From Adiantum capillus-veneris (lineage: Eukaryota; Streptophyta; Polypodiopsida; Polypodiales; Pteridaceae), in contig CM043970.1 in NCBI GenBank assembly GCA_014529385.2, forward strand, positions 49,212,898-49,276,897: DNA of 64,000 nucleotides, given 5' to 3'. This document shows positions 34,053 through 44,740 of this stretch, piece by piece (within the stretch, counting starts at the first letter, position 1; every line of letters begins with the position of its first letter). The notes below the pieces were generated by a model, which was given only the letters and a program-made list of their open reading frames with translations, did not search any database and had not been told where the DNA came from. A program made the translations under genes and the position numbers.

Positions 34053-35505
34053 AAAGACTGGTGAAACCCTGGATAGAGTACTTACCTTTGGATTAACTTG
34101 TCATCAATTTCCACTTGATTGGATTGTAACTTCTGTCAAATTGCCCATTCCTTGTCTGCAACCTAATTCCTGTACAAATTTGATCAAGTTAGCTATTCTT
34201 CTATAAAGACAGTAGAGTTTTTTCTAACTCTTGTGATTGGTCTATGTGTATCACTCCAAATCGAGCTATGGGAGTCAACAATTGATTTTCAGATTCGACT
34301 TTAGCAAAAATTAAAGGATTAATGTGTAACCTAGAAACTGAGTGAACATGTACCAATTTGGATCCGATTGAATCCAAAATTTCCCGATGGCTTTGTATTG
34401 TGCTGGTCTAACACTGTACAAGTTCAAAAGTCAAAATTGGTGGCTCTGTGTAGCAGTAGTAAATAATCGTGATTATTTACTTTTGCTAGTTTTTTGCACT
34501 TTTTGTATTGGTTTGGCAAGTATACAACCTATTAAAGTCCCTAGACAAGTTTCAAAAAGTTTGGACAAAATCTGATCAAATTTATCAATTGTTTTGTGTC
34601 TGTAGACTCTCATTTCAAGAATCTGGCTTAAGTCTCACTTTTGTGATCCAAATTTCACCAAATTTGATTTGTGGGGTCTACTTTATATGCTTGACTCTAT
34701 GGTATACTCAAATTTGTAAATTTTTCAAATTTTGAAGCAGTAGTAAATAATCGTGATTATTTATTTTGGCTATATTTTTGCAATTTTTTGTCTCAACTTT
34801 GACACAGATCTGTTAAGCACCGCAGGTAATGGTCCCTAGCCAAGTTTCAACAAGTTTGGACTATTTTTGGTCAAATGGTCATCAATTTTCTATCCGTAGA
34901 CTAACTTTGTAAATTTGTTCACAATTTTCAATCCAATGATCCAAATCTTACCAAATTTGGTGAAAAATGGGACGGATGTAAATAATCACGAGTATTTACT
35001 TCTAATAACTTTTTACATCTTTTTGGTCAACTTAGCATGTACACATGTTTATCACATCAATATAAGCCTATAAATCAATTTCCATCAAGTTTGGACAATT
35101 TTTCTCCCAATTTACACTCAAGATTCAGAAAGTCAATACAAGCTTTAGTTTTTACCCAATTATTTGTCAGTTTAGTGATCCAAATCTTTTGTGCCTTTAC
35201 AAACAATGGGGTTGTGGAAAGTGTCCACAAACACTCATTTTCTTGTCTTTTATGGTTTTCTGAGCATTGATCTTAAGATTTGTCTTGTCTATCAACCATT
35301 CTCAAAATCCTAATCTAATTCTACAATCCTTCAATCCTAAAGGCACTCATCAAGTACTATTAGCTCCAAGCTACCTCTACACAGTAAAAGACGACAATCT
35401 TAGGCTATGCGGTTTCTAAAAGAAAGTTTTAAACTCTAATCAATCCTAGAGGAAGTTAAAGAATACTTCACAAGACGCTCGTGTTTTTCCCTAGTTTAGG
35501 TCTCT
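34053..35505 (-). repeat. gypsy-D leader with three diverged tandem units and palindromes
   Basis: Between gag and PBS lie three diverged repeats of about 236-284 bp starting at about 34460, 34744 and 34980. Each opens with the palindromic word TAAATAATC-GT-GATTATTTA (third copy imperfect), followed by TTTTGCACTTTTTG-like text, a CAAGTTT(C)AA(A/C)AAGTTTGGAC block and GATCCAAATTTCACCAAATTTG. No coding potential. Confidence 0.7.
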
Positions 35506-35527
35506 TCGATCCCCGACAGCGGTGCCA
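35506..35527 (-). promoter_or_regulatory. gypsy-D primer-binding site
   Basis: The minus strand reads TGGCACCGCTGTCGGGGATC two nt inside the TGTGGGACGC LTR start at 35530. It is a variant of the TGGCGCCGTTGCCGGGGA-type PBS found in plant gypsy elements and similar to the one at 42912-42930. Confidence 0.8.
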
Positions 35528-35529
35528 AA

Positions 35530-36400
35530 TGTGGGACGCACATCTAACCTCACCATCCTATCTTATTACAGTATTAGCGAGAACCACGATTAAATTGTCA
35601 ATCCATGGGACGGAGCTAACTTGACTAGTGCATAGAGGCTAAAACAGGTTGTCAATCTCTCGGAAAACAACTAACAACTCACATCTAACTCAAGCTACAC
35701 TCAAGTGACTAAAATCACCAAAAGCCAATCTCTCATTGACAAACAAATCACATCCGTTACACCATCAAATGACATCCAAACATAACGAAACTTCTAGGGC
35801 ATGTTTATAAGACCTAAGCACACATGCTTATGGTCTCATATTCCACTTTAGGTCAAGTTCCAAAATCGCGATTATTAACAGCAGTGGATTTTTGACCTAG
35901 CCATTTTTAACCCAGAATGCATCTAAATGCTTAGCAATGATTCCCCAATACCCCGTCTATGCTTAGTTTTTTATTTGAAAGTATAAATTCTTAGTTATGA
36001 TGAGATTAGGCCACAGGTCGACGACGCCAAAAGCTACAAAATATTGTGAACTATTTACATCAATGCGTAGAGCTCTTACGTGCGGTTGCAAATTGCAATG
36101 CAACAAACGCAATTGCAATGTGACAACCGGAGAGGGACTAGGAAGCACGAAAAGGAGAGGAGTGAGCGTCGTTAGCTCACGCTATGTATTTCATTATCCA
36201 AAAACTTAATAATAACTTACAAAAATTGGATTTTGTACCTTAGCCAAGGTTTTTGGTGGTCAAAACTAATAATCTGGGAGTTCTACCAAAGATGGGTAAT
36301 GATAGGTTGATACAATCTGGAATCTTGTAGCCCCGGCTCATTAATTACAAAGTTTATCCGAGAAAATAGGAGTTACAATATTCCCGATTTATCAAAATAA
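35530..36400 (-). repeat. gypsy-D 5' LTR (outer boundary unknown)
   Basis: Begins TGTGGGACGC next to the PBS. The right boundary cannot be fixed, because the partner LTR is lost with the truncated 3' end; 36400 is only a placeholder. Nothing coding is seen. Confidence 0.5.
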
Positions 36401-36959
36401 TAAGTGTTTTACAATGAAAACTCCAAAAAATGGTATCCGTGGTATCTGTGTTAGCTTGTTGCTAACAGTCAAACTAGCTTAGTCAGACTGCTTGATTTTT
36501 AAACCTAGACAAGTGATTATGAAAAAAAATTACATTGAATTTAATGTTTGGTACTAAGCAGATGCGTTGAATATTATGCTACCGATCACAATTAAAGCAG
36601 ACAAACATGGATGCAAAAAAGATAAGGGGCAATGCTAATGGACAAGAAACACCTCTTTGTGTTGATAATCTCTCTTGATTTGAAGAGTGAACGAGAGAAA
36701 GATTCCATGAAGGTCCAAATCATAACCACAGCGACACGTTCCTGTACACACTATGAAACACAAAGAATACCTCTAGGAGGCACATCAGAGGAAAAAAAGA
36801 ACTTTGCTAATCACTAAACTCGAAGACAGAAACACTCCTATTGTACTAATCCTACCTACCCTCCATCACTCGAGTGATGAGGATCAAAGGTGTTTGATGA
36901 CATAGGTTTCTGTTTCAATGTATCGGATGTGAATGTGTAGGTCTGGGTCAATGTTTTGA
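36401..36959. other. No recognisable feature
   Basis: Sequence between the putative D LTR and the 3' end of element E. Only short chance frames. It could contain the 3' LTR of E, but I could not align it to 42935-43520. Confidence 0.35.
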
Positions 36960-37149
36960 CTTTTATTGTGCACACTCGTTTGCTAATTTCTCTTGCTCTT
37001 TACTATTTGTATTTTTTGTGAGTATAAGGCTATATATATATATACATTCCCTAAGAGTGGAGATTGAGAGGTCAGGGAGGAAGGTTGAGAGGGAAGCAAG
37101 TGAATGATGGATGTCAGCAAACACTCCCCCTTTTCTTGGGTAGATCATA

Positions 37150-38040
37150 CCTTTTGGAATGATGTTGTCACCTTTTGAAGCCAATTTCTCCAAGTTGTTA
37201 TGGGTGAAGGCTTTAACCAATATTTTTTGGCCTCCCTATGCATTTCATCTAGTTCCAAGGGTGGTAAGGTACTCTCCCATGATTTGATTTGCAACGTTGT
37301 TGTAGGTGGTGAACTTACAACGGGAGGTGCAAATTCTTTCTTGTTTATATGGATATGTACAATGGTAGGCGGAGGTTGTGTCGAAGCTTCTATTTCTGTA
37401 TAGGACCTACATGAAGAGCAAGAAGCTTCATTTGACTTCCCTGTTCCTGAGCTAGGTGGAACAAATCATTCTTTCTTGGGTACCCAAACTAGCTCTGGAG
37501 CGGGTATGTAGCATTCCATGATTTTTTTCTTTCTAGGATCTTCAATCTGTTATGGAACTACGGGATTGGGCTCACATGGGCTAGGTGACAAGTAAGAGAA
37601 AAATTTACGTTTTGGCACCCAAATTTGATTGTTTCCTTCATAGTAGCCTTGGGCTTCCAATAGTTTTTTAGGAATCCAACGCAACGTCTCTTTACATTTC
37701 TTCGGGCGAGTGGGATGTGTCTTACCAGGCTCCTGTCTTTGAGCACTAGCTATTGTCGCTAAAGACACTTTAGGGACCCACTTGTATGTTTTCTTTGTTA
37801 TAGGATGGGTCTTGTTCAAGCTTTTCTTCAACCACAGTAGTTGAAGCTCTAGAGAGTTGGGCTATGGGGACATATGGTTCAACCTCCTGGACATGCAATG
37901 TTTTGGGTTTTATTTCCTTAAGAGGCAATATCTCAGGGACTATGGCTTGAGTGGCAGGACTAAGTTGGTTTCCGCGTTGTGACACCCCCAGTCCCCCAAT
38001 CAATAGTGCATTTGGTGGCTATCATCCACGTGCATCCTAA
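37150..38040 (-). pseudogene. Element E: W(V/I)PK-repeat C-terminal region
   Basis: The minus-strand frames 37770-38003 and 37550-37831, with read-through to about 37150, contain four spaced copies of a short motif: KWVPK (about 37780), RWIPKK (about 37678), IWVPKR (about 37621) and VWVPKK (about 37487). They lie among Lys/Pro-rich text (THPTRPKK, APELVW). Stops separate the later parts. Motif repeats of this kind suggest a nucleic-acid-binding or structural region, but I cannot name a family. Confidence 0.5.
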
Positions 38041-38290
38041 GTTTATATTGCCCTCCATAGTTCCAGCAGGCATGACCAAAAATTCTTGAGCTACAACCCC
38101 ATTGTCATAACTGACGAAAGTGTGCCAAATTCCAAAAACCGCAGCTTTTTCTTGTTGACACCCTTGACTTGGATAATACTCTCAGATAGAGGTGGCTTTC
38201 CCAACTCAGACCATACTCCATATGACAACAGATTATACTTAGCACCCGTGTCCAATAAGGCGTTATATAGCATTTTTCCATAGGCGCTAT
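38041..38290 (-). pseudogene. Element E: second retropepsin-like segment
   Basis: 38091-38273 reads ALLDTGAKYNLLSYGVWSEL, the DTGA active-site pattern followed by the N-L spacing of retropepsins (compare ALIDTG..VN...), then LGKPPLSES. In another frame downstream (about 37985-38080) are NLGCTWM and DWGTGG, where retropepsins usually have the LG.......D segment. Short and frame-shifted, but the DTG signature is clear. Confidence 0.6.
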
Positions 38291-38306
38291 TTAGCTCAAT
38301 AGGGTA

Positions 38307-39040
38307 TCATAGAGGTGTGTCAGAGTCCGACCAATCATCCTCTGTTTCAACGTGGAATGCATGTGTAACTCCCAAGTTGGCCTTTGCGGTAGATTTCTTT
38401 TCATTTATTCTAGCAAGCACATTTTCTCGATATCCTCGCCACTTATATCTCTTACTCTTCTTGTCTAACTTTCGATTACGTCCGATCTCTAGTGCAGAGT
38501 CACTAGATGAATCACTACTTGTGTCTTCTGCTCCTTTGGATAGATTGTCATCTAGGGTACCACTAGGCCCTGAATGGTTTGTCCCCACATTTTCACTAAG
38601 ATTTAACTCAGATTCTTCGTCCTCAGAGTCAATTTTGATTGATGATTCTAACCCCAAATCGTATTGGCTATAGTCTTGTGAGACGCTACTAGTTCCAATG
38701 CCAGTCAATCCTTCATCTTGTAGGTCATCAAAAGCTATATGCATTGATTCTAGCATATTTGAGGGTACGAGAGGTGGCCTTTCATTCCCCTCGGGTGTTA
38801 CCTAGGTCGTCCCCCTATTCCCCAAGTGTCTATGGTTGTTGCTAGGTGGACCCAATCCACATTGTCTGACTCAACCATCCTAGGTAGTACATCCATATAA
38901 GGAGAATTTTCCCCAACCTCATTGTCCGCTTTACACGTATAACAATACTGCAATGGGGCCGAGTGAACTGTGTTGTCAGATCTATGATCAATTATAAACC
39001 TCTTTCCTAGAGGATGTGCTCGACCAGCTACAAGATCCAC
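38307..39040 (-). pseudogene. Element E: acidic, Ser-rich linker region
   Basis: 38307-38756 is strongly acidic and Ser-rich (IDSEDEESELNL, DTSSDSSSDSALE) with a basic patch (KLDKKSKRYKWRGYRENV). 38798-39040 (LGKRFIIDHRSDN, YMDVLPRMVESDNVDWVHL) follows the first protease in the same direction. Likely a disordered part of the polyprotein between the two protease-like segments. No known domain. Confidence 0.5.
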
Positions 39041-39529
39041 TCAAATGACAGAATCTTGGAATTGCAAGTAGACATGGTTTTTAGACCAGTCATGCACCAT
39101 TTTTTCTTCCCGCATTAAAGGACATCCTAAGATCATCTCAGATGTCATAGTGTGCTTGGAGAAATCCATAACAATGAAGGTAACTCTTATTTTATGTCCA
39201 AATACCTTGATCTTGAGGTCTTCTAGCATCCCAATAGGTTTAACAATAGACCCATTTTCCCTGTTTACCACTATGGTCATGGTTCCAAGGTTAGGTCTTC
39301 CCATAGTTTCCCATCAATTTTTAGTCACAATGCTAACCCCAGAACCTCCATCAAGGATTTCCTTCACAGTTAATCCCTTGGTAGTGATTGGTATGGTTGC
39401 ATTGGATTCATCTCCCTCAAAGTATTGTCCTAACTTGTTAACAAGTATTTCTACAATAGGGTTCTGATCTAGGTTGGGTTGTGGATCTAAGTGTTCCTCC
39501 TCTATTGGCATCTCCCTAAATCCATCCAT
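39041..39529 (-). pseudogene. Element E: first retropepsin-like protease
   Basis: 39314-39529 ends with VKEILDGGSGVSIVTKN, the DGGS variant of the aspartic-protease site seen in several plant gypsy lineages. After a TAA the other frame (39041-39304) gives IGMLEDLKIKVFGHKIRVTF, IVMDF and MILGCPLM, the beta-strands and LG.P segment that end retropepsins. The element at 47.8 kb has the same DGGSGVNIL wording. Confidence 0.75.
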
Positions 39530-39577
39530 CTGTGAAAATTGTGGTATCCCAACCTTCAGTTCTCCATTGAGGAAGGC

Positions 39578-40281
39578 TCAAAGAGCTAAGAATAGCTCAG
39601 GGTCTCCATATAGTTTGGACATGATGTTGGTTCTAACTTCTAAAGCCATGAAGTCTATCAATTTGGAAATATTTAACGGCACCTTTTGGGCTTCAGTCCC
39701 TTGATGTGGAGAAGATAGGATCTCCATTTCTTTGATAGGGTCAGGTAGTCCCCCTGTAAACAAATTCCTTCCAGCAAGAAGTGAGTACGCCCACTTTTCC
39801 ATGACTTTAAGTCACTCTCCTCTTGGATGACACTAGGTATGGCTAGGGGTCTATGGACTTTCTGAGGTTGTTGTTGCATAGGGAACATTGTGTCTGTAAT
39901 CTGGATCTGCCTAGGTGCTAGCTCTAGATCCCTTTGGGTATCTTCTACCAAACTCCTTAAATGCTTGACCTACTCGATCTCCTTTGTAGGGTTTGGATAA
40001 GTTCCTATCTTCTTCTTGGATCCTGGCCATTGTGGCTCATGACGATCTTCCTTGTTGGTTTCTTTCCTAGTAGTCGTTTTGGTGTCCATGGTTTCACCTG
40101 AATCAGAGTCCTCTTCAGCGTCATTTATATATACGTGGTCGTCACCAGTCCCTATGTTAGTCTTTGAACTGGGGTCTAACTTCTCTATTTTTTGCGATCT
40201 CTTCCTTCGTGTTTTCTTCTTTTTTTGAGATTGGGCAATTAAATGATCTATCAATCGTGTGAGTACATTTATTGGTACCAC
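39578..40281 (-). pseudogene. Element E: linker between zinc knuckles and protease
   Basis: Short minus-strand frames 39970-40281 (KKKKTRRKRSQKIEKL, then an acidic stretch), 39673-39951 and 39578-39802. Highly charged and low in complexity. Continuous direction and spacing suggest one former polyprotein. No domain recognised. Confidence 0.45.
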
Positions 40282-40670
40282 AATCGTGTGAGTACATTTA
40301 CTGGTACCACAGGTGTACTTTGTAATGGCTCCTTTGTAACATCAATCAAGTTTAATGGCGTGATCTTTGGCACATTTGGATTATTTGGACATTGGGCAAT
40401 CAAATGATCTATGCCACATCGATTACAGATGAGTATCGGCATTGTAGACGTGCTCACTTGATTGGTTTGCATTAGTGTGGCGTTCTTTTGTAGCCTAATA
40501 GGACACTTGGCCACACGATGTGGACCTCCACACTCGTAGCATTGAAGAGGTGGTCTCTTCGCATTGTAATTGATATTTTGGCCTCTTGCAGTAAGAGCAG
40601 CTACTTGATAGACAGGTTTGACTTGTCCCCAATAGTCCTCCATATAGTATTGTGGACTTTCTTCAAGCAC
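40269..40670 (-). pseudogene. Element E: zinc-knuckle region of gag
   Basis: Two CCHC-type knuckles: CYECGGPHRVAKCP near residue 44 and CNRCGIDHLIAQCP near residue 80. The spacing CxxCxxxHxxxxC is the retroviral nucleocapsid pattern, for binding genomic RNA. The phrase IDHLIAQ with a following repeat is partly duplicated at 40240-40285 (a local 30-bp tandem repeat around TACATTTA-TGGTACCACA). Confidence 0.85.
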
Positions 40671-41503
40671 ATCAATAAGCGACTAATAAAGTCTCTCACC
40701 GACTCTCCTTCCTCTCGTTGGGCTTTCTGGAGCTGAGAGGCTACACCCCAAAGCACTCCCTCTCGTATGTATTCTTTCAATATTAGTCTCCTAAGAGTAG
40801 GGTAACTCGTTTTTTCTTCCGCCCTTAGGGTTCTATACCAATCCCCAGCCTTTCCATTAAAGGATAGGCTTAAAGAATTACTTTTATGAAGGTCATTGTG
40901 TTCTCCTAGAGAATCGCATATTTGTTCAAACACTTCGATATGGTTTCTCACATCCCTATCTTCACTAAACTTTTGTGTGAGCTTGGCTATTTGTACTGCC
41001 TTACTTCTAGGTTCTCTATCAAGCGTGTTACGCATATTCTCAGCAATAGATCTACCGATAGCTTCAGCAAATGTTCCCAAGTCACCTAAGTGAGCAGGCG
41101 TCGTGGTTGAAGGCGCTCCAGAGACTAAATATGGAGTAGGTATTGGCATTGGGCTCGGCACATAGGAAGCCCTTGGGTTCCACGCTTGGTACGGTGTTGT
41201 ACCATGTGGCAGCCCAAAGTTCATATGTGTGGCCCTAGGCATAGCAAGCGTCGGATGTGGCATGCTAATGCTAGCAGGTATGGTCCCATGGAAATAAGAT
41301 CTTGGATGTTGTGGTTGTGGAGCATAAGTTGTTGAAACAATGGGAGGGATAGGAACTAAATGAGTACAAGGACCCATAGGTGTATACGATTGGTACACAC
41401 TTGTAGGTACTATTGTAGGTGTTGAGCTACCATGTAACGGCGCTTTACTAAAAAATGAGGTCCATGGCGTGTTTTTTGGCATGCCCATCATTGGGGTAGG
41501 CAT
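40601..41503 (-). pseudogene. Element E: gag core
   Basis: 300 codons: a long Pro/Met/Thr-rich N-terminal half (PTPMMGMPKNTPW, SMPHPTLAMPRATH), then a gag core (LTQKFSEDRDVRNHIEVFEQ, SLSFNGKAGDWYRTL, LRRLILKEYIREGV, EEGESVRDFISRLL), matching the Ty3/gypsy retrotransposon gag pattern (F......W...L......W..F). The frame shifts near 40670 before the zinc knuckles. Confidence 0.85.
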
Positions 41504-41718
41504 GGTAGCCGTGGTGTCATCGAGGGAAAGATGAGCTAGACTTGGAAAGGTAAATCTATCACTTGTGGGCTCATATGTTGTTTCCCTGGCGAAAAAACAT
41601 ATGGAGGATCCATCGGACTTACCGAGGGAGTCTCCATTTGCGATAAGGTCGGTTGTTTAGCCTTCCTTGTTTCCAAGAATCTCATGAGACACGTTGAAGG
41701 CATGTGGATCCCCTTGTT

Positions 41719-42656
41719 CTATCTCTCTAGCTCAATAACCCTATGGATGACCTTACAAACTCTTTGTTGTTGATCCTCCACACTAGTAGCACCCGTTGTG
41801 GATTGTAGGACATCTAACCAACTCACGTGATAGGTGTGACCTGTGTATAGGTCGGTTAGAGTTTCCGTTTGTAGTTCGTACTCCCGCTTCTCATTTAGGA
41901 ACGCTCCATCTAGGATTGAGGTGCTAGGGGTGTCCTTTGAACTAGATGCAATGTGGATCTCTCTGGGTTGACCCTTAGTGGTCCCTAATTCAGGAGCACT
42001 GGATTGATCTCCTAGCAATGATATTGACATAGGGGCTTTTGCTTTTAACTCTCTTCGTTGCTCCGCTTTGCGTAACCTCTCGATTTTCTTTTCCCTAGCC
42101 GCAATGATATACCACTCAACTTCTTGTACTTTGGCAAGGCTTCTACCATCACGTAATATAATTTTGGAGGGAAATAGATCTGCAGAGTCAAGGGGTGCAG
42201 TGAATGGGGTATTCACATGTACACTCTCTAAGGGCATGGGGTCTATGTTGGTCATGAATGGAGAATTTACTTCCCCACCCCCTCTTTTACATCATTAGCC
42301 TCATGTTTGGAGCGAGTGGCTCTACTAAAGGTTTCCTTCAAGCGGCTAAGCATGCTCGGCCCGGACCGTGGGTCCATGGCATGCATGTCTTGGCTTGAGC
42401 TATCCGGATTAGGCATTGGGTAACCCTCCATAACGTCGTAGTTAGAGGAAGAGTCAATGGATGCAATATCCGGGTCCTGAGTGGTACTACCTTGAGTTCC
42501 CACTGAGGGCCTAGAACCTAAGGTAGAGGAATAATGAGTGCCCGCGTAAACGGAGACACTCTCAATCTGTTTGTCCTCTAGCACACGACCAAAGCGTAAG
42601 TGCATGTGACCTCGACACTCTAGAGGTGTCGGTGAGTGCCCGTGAAGGCCGCTCAC
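41719..42656 (-). pseudogene. Element E: N-terminal ORF before gag core
   Basis: Two frames: 42267-42656 (contains HLRFGRVLEDKQ, echoing the LRSGR start of gypsy gags) and 41719-42255, with a charged coiled stretch (AAREKKIERLRKAEQRRELK). A frame change occurs between them. These would form the long N-terminal region of the gag polyprotein. No other domain recognised. Confidence 0.5.
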
Positions 42657-42911
42657 CTAGTTTCTTAGGTGTTTACAACACTAACTGTGAAAAAATTGTG
42701 TGCTAGAAAAAATTGACAAAAAACACTCATTCACTACTAATACACTAACTACTAATTGTGCAAAAGATTATGTGCAAGCAAACATTGACAGAAAACAAAA
42801 ATTATGCCTGAAATAAAAACTTGCAAAAATTAACTTCTTCTTCCTCTTCCTTCCTAACACAAACACTCACAGAAGAAGCAGAGAGTGCCTCTTGAGCTTA
42901 GTTCAAGGCGA

Positions 42912-42930
42912 TTCCCCGGAAACGGCGCCA
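42912..42930 (-). promoter_or_regulatory. Element E primer-binding site
   Basis: The minus strand reads TGGCGCCGTTTCCGGGGAA four nt inside the LTR start TGTGGGGCTT at 42935, the plant gypsy-type PBS. Confidence 0.85.
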
Positions 42931-42934
42931 AAAA

Positions 42935-43165
42935 TGTGGGGCTTCTACCGCACGTATCAAAGCAAGGGACTTGCCTAGCACTGTGTGCAAGCCACAAATG
43001 GCTTCAAGCACACAACTAGCCTAAAGTAGTAAGCTCAAAGATGACAATGGTGTGTCACTCACCGCTCTGTGCTTGCTGTCGTGGAGGATTCCTCGCCGCG
43101 AAGAAGAGGGAGCCGCCGCTGCGTCACGCTCAACTGCCTCGCTGCCGTCGTGCTGTCGCAATGCT

Positions 43166-43241
<76 letters not shown>

Positions 43242-43520
43242 CACACACACACACACACACTAGTACACACGGGAGACGGAGAAGGAGGTGGAGCAAGAGC
43301 ACTCTTCTTGCATTGCACAAATGAGAGAATCCGTCAATTTTAGGTTTAGGTGACTCTTATATGAGCTCACCCATTCACACTTTGGTGCCCATGCTTAGCC
43401 AACTAACCCTTGAAGGTTCCAGTTAGAGTGCGCCTCGGCGATCACTCTTACCCTTTTTGTATTGGACCGACAAGCTCGATACCTAACTCTACCAAATAAA
43501 TAATACAGCGTCTATCATAG
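42935..43520 (-). repeat. Element E 5' LTR with (TC)n-(AC)n microsatellite
   Basis: Starts TGTGGGGCTT next to the PBS; the right end is placed near 43520, where gypsy-C coding begins. It contains a (TC)n run of about 70 bp (43169-43238) followed by (AC)10 (43241-43260). Open frames through this tract are artefacts of the dinucleotides. Confidence 0.6.
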
Positions 43521-43524
43521 GTGA

Positions 43525-44190
43525 CAGGAATGTGCGTGAGGGTTAACAATGAATGTTGTATAACAGCTTCCATGTGGCAACAGACCTTCGATCCACATGA
43601 GCTAGTGAATATGCATGGATTTATTCAAGGGCACAAGGTGCGCATCTTGGTAGATGATGGTGCTACTCATAATTTCATTAACGTTAGTGAAAAGACTCAA
43701 ATTTCCCCAAACTCCAAGTTCCCACTGTTACAACGTAGTGATTATGAATGGCTATGATGCCGAGGTATGGGATACTCAAGTGAGAGCTATATCATTGGAA
43801 ATTCAAGGATATTCCACATACTTGGATTTCCACGTTATGAACATGTAGAGGGAAGATGTGGTACTTGGTCGAGAATGGTTGCATAGCCTAGGACCATCAC
43901 TGAAGCGTAGCTACGAGCACAACAGTCTGATGTTTGAATCCCATGGCACACATGTGTTGTTGTTAGGAGAGAAAGATGTGCCTTCCTCACCAATAATATG
44001 TACAGAAGATCTTATGAAGCTCACTTCTGATAATGAAATAGAAGAAGTTTTCTTGTATTACTCATTGTGTCATATTCTTTCAAATGTTGAATCTGTTGAA
44101 AATTTATCAACACCGCGTGCTACTCTCTCTTCTCTTCCAACAATGGCTATTACTCTCTCTTCTCAACAAGTAAAAGTTTCTAGTTAGTTA
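43525..44190 (+). pseudogene. gypsy-C protease region
   Basis: Plus-strand chromovirus protease. LVDDGATHNFIN (about 43650-43680) corresponds to the usual (I/V)DSGATHNFI, with Ser replaced by Asp in the active site. After a frame change, 43858-44187 has VVLGREWLHSLGPSL, the LG..WL segment that ends the domain. Gag is missing; the sequence begins right where the LTR of element E ends. Confidence 0.85.
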
Positions 44191-44740
44191 AAATATTTAT
44201 TAATAGAATTTAGATGTTTTTCTCAATGATTTTCCGCCAGGATTATCGCCGACATGATCTGTGCAATATGTGCAACATGGCATAGACATGGTTGCAGGCA
44301 GTAAACCAATTAGTAAACCACCCTATAGAATGAGGCTTGAGACCATAATTGGGAAAGTTTGTTATTGTTTTTCTCGATGACATTCTCTTGTATAGTTCTT
44401 TGGAGGAAGAGAACTTACAACATCTAAGGCAGGTGTTTGAATTGCTGCAAGCAAACAACTTATATGCCAAAGAGTCAAATTGTGATTTTCTCAAGGAGGA
44501 AATTCACTATCTAGGGTTGGTTATTTTAGCTAATGGGATGCACATGGACCAATCCAAAGTGGATGCCATTTGGAACTGGCCTTCTCCCAAAAATCTAGAA
44601 GAATTACAGATTTACTTGGGATTTGTAGGTTTTTATCGAAGGTTCATTAAAACTATGTTCATATTATTGTACCAATGACGGATCAGCAGAAAGCCAAGGG
44701 GAAAAAACTTTCAGTGGGATACCGATCAATGGCAAAGTTT
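44191..44740 (+). pseudogene. gypsy-C reverse transcriptase, internally deleted
   Basis: The text runs from an N-terminal RT phrase (KPISKPPYRMRLE-like at about 44300-44340) straight into KFVIVFLDDILLYSS (44360-44396), so the RT motifs that normally lie between (about 100 codons: GFI.PS.SPWA, DYR.LN, F..LDL..GYHQI, F.VMPFGL.NAP) are gone. Downstream is intact-looking: QVFELLQANNLYAK, YLGLVILANGMHMD and FYRRFIKT. The LDD is present, but the enzyme would lack its fingers and palm. Confidence 0.85.

Larger units (their letters stand above)
36960..43520 (-). mobile_element. Large gypsy-like element E without visible RT
   Basis: From the LTR start at 42935 and PBS at 42912-42930 leftwards, about 5.9 kb of minus-strand coding remnants can be followed: an N-terminal charged ORF, gag core, two zinc knuckles, a retropepsin-like segment, an acidic Ser-rich segment, a second retropepsin-like segment and a W(V/I)PK repeat region. 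No RT, RNase H or integrase motif is found anywhere in it. The 3' LTR is not identified. Either a non-autonomous (LARD-like) derivative or an element whose 3' half was lost. Confidence 0.65.

Noticed and set aside
43041-43343. Ser/Leu or Arg/Glu repeat proteins across (TC)n, also at 56671-57054 and 60585-60961
   Set aside because: Dinucleotide repeats are open in several frames; no other coding evidence.
42935-43520. A matching 3' LTR of element E at 36.2-37.0 kb
   Set aside because: No alignment to TGTGGGGCTT...or its neighbours could be found by eye, so the 3' end is left open.
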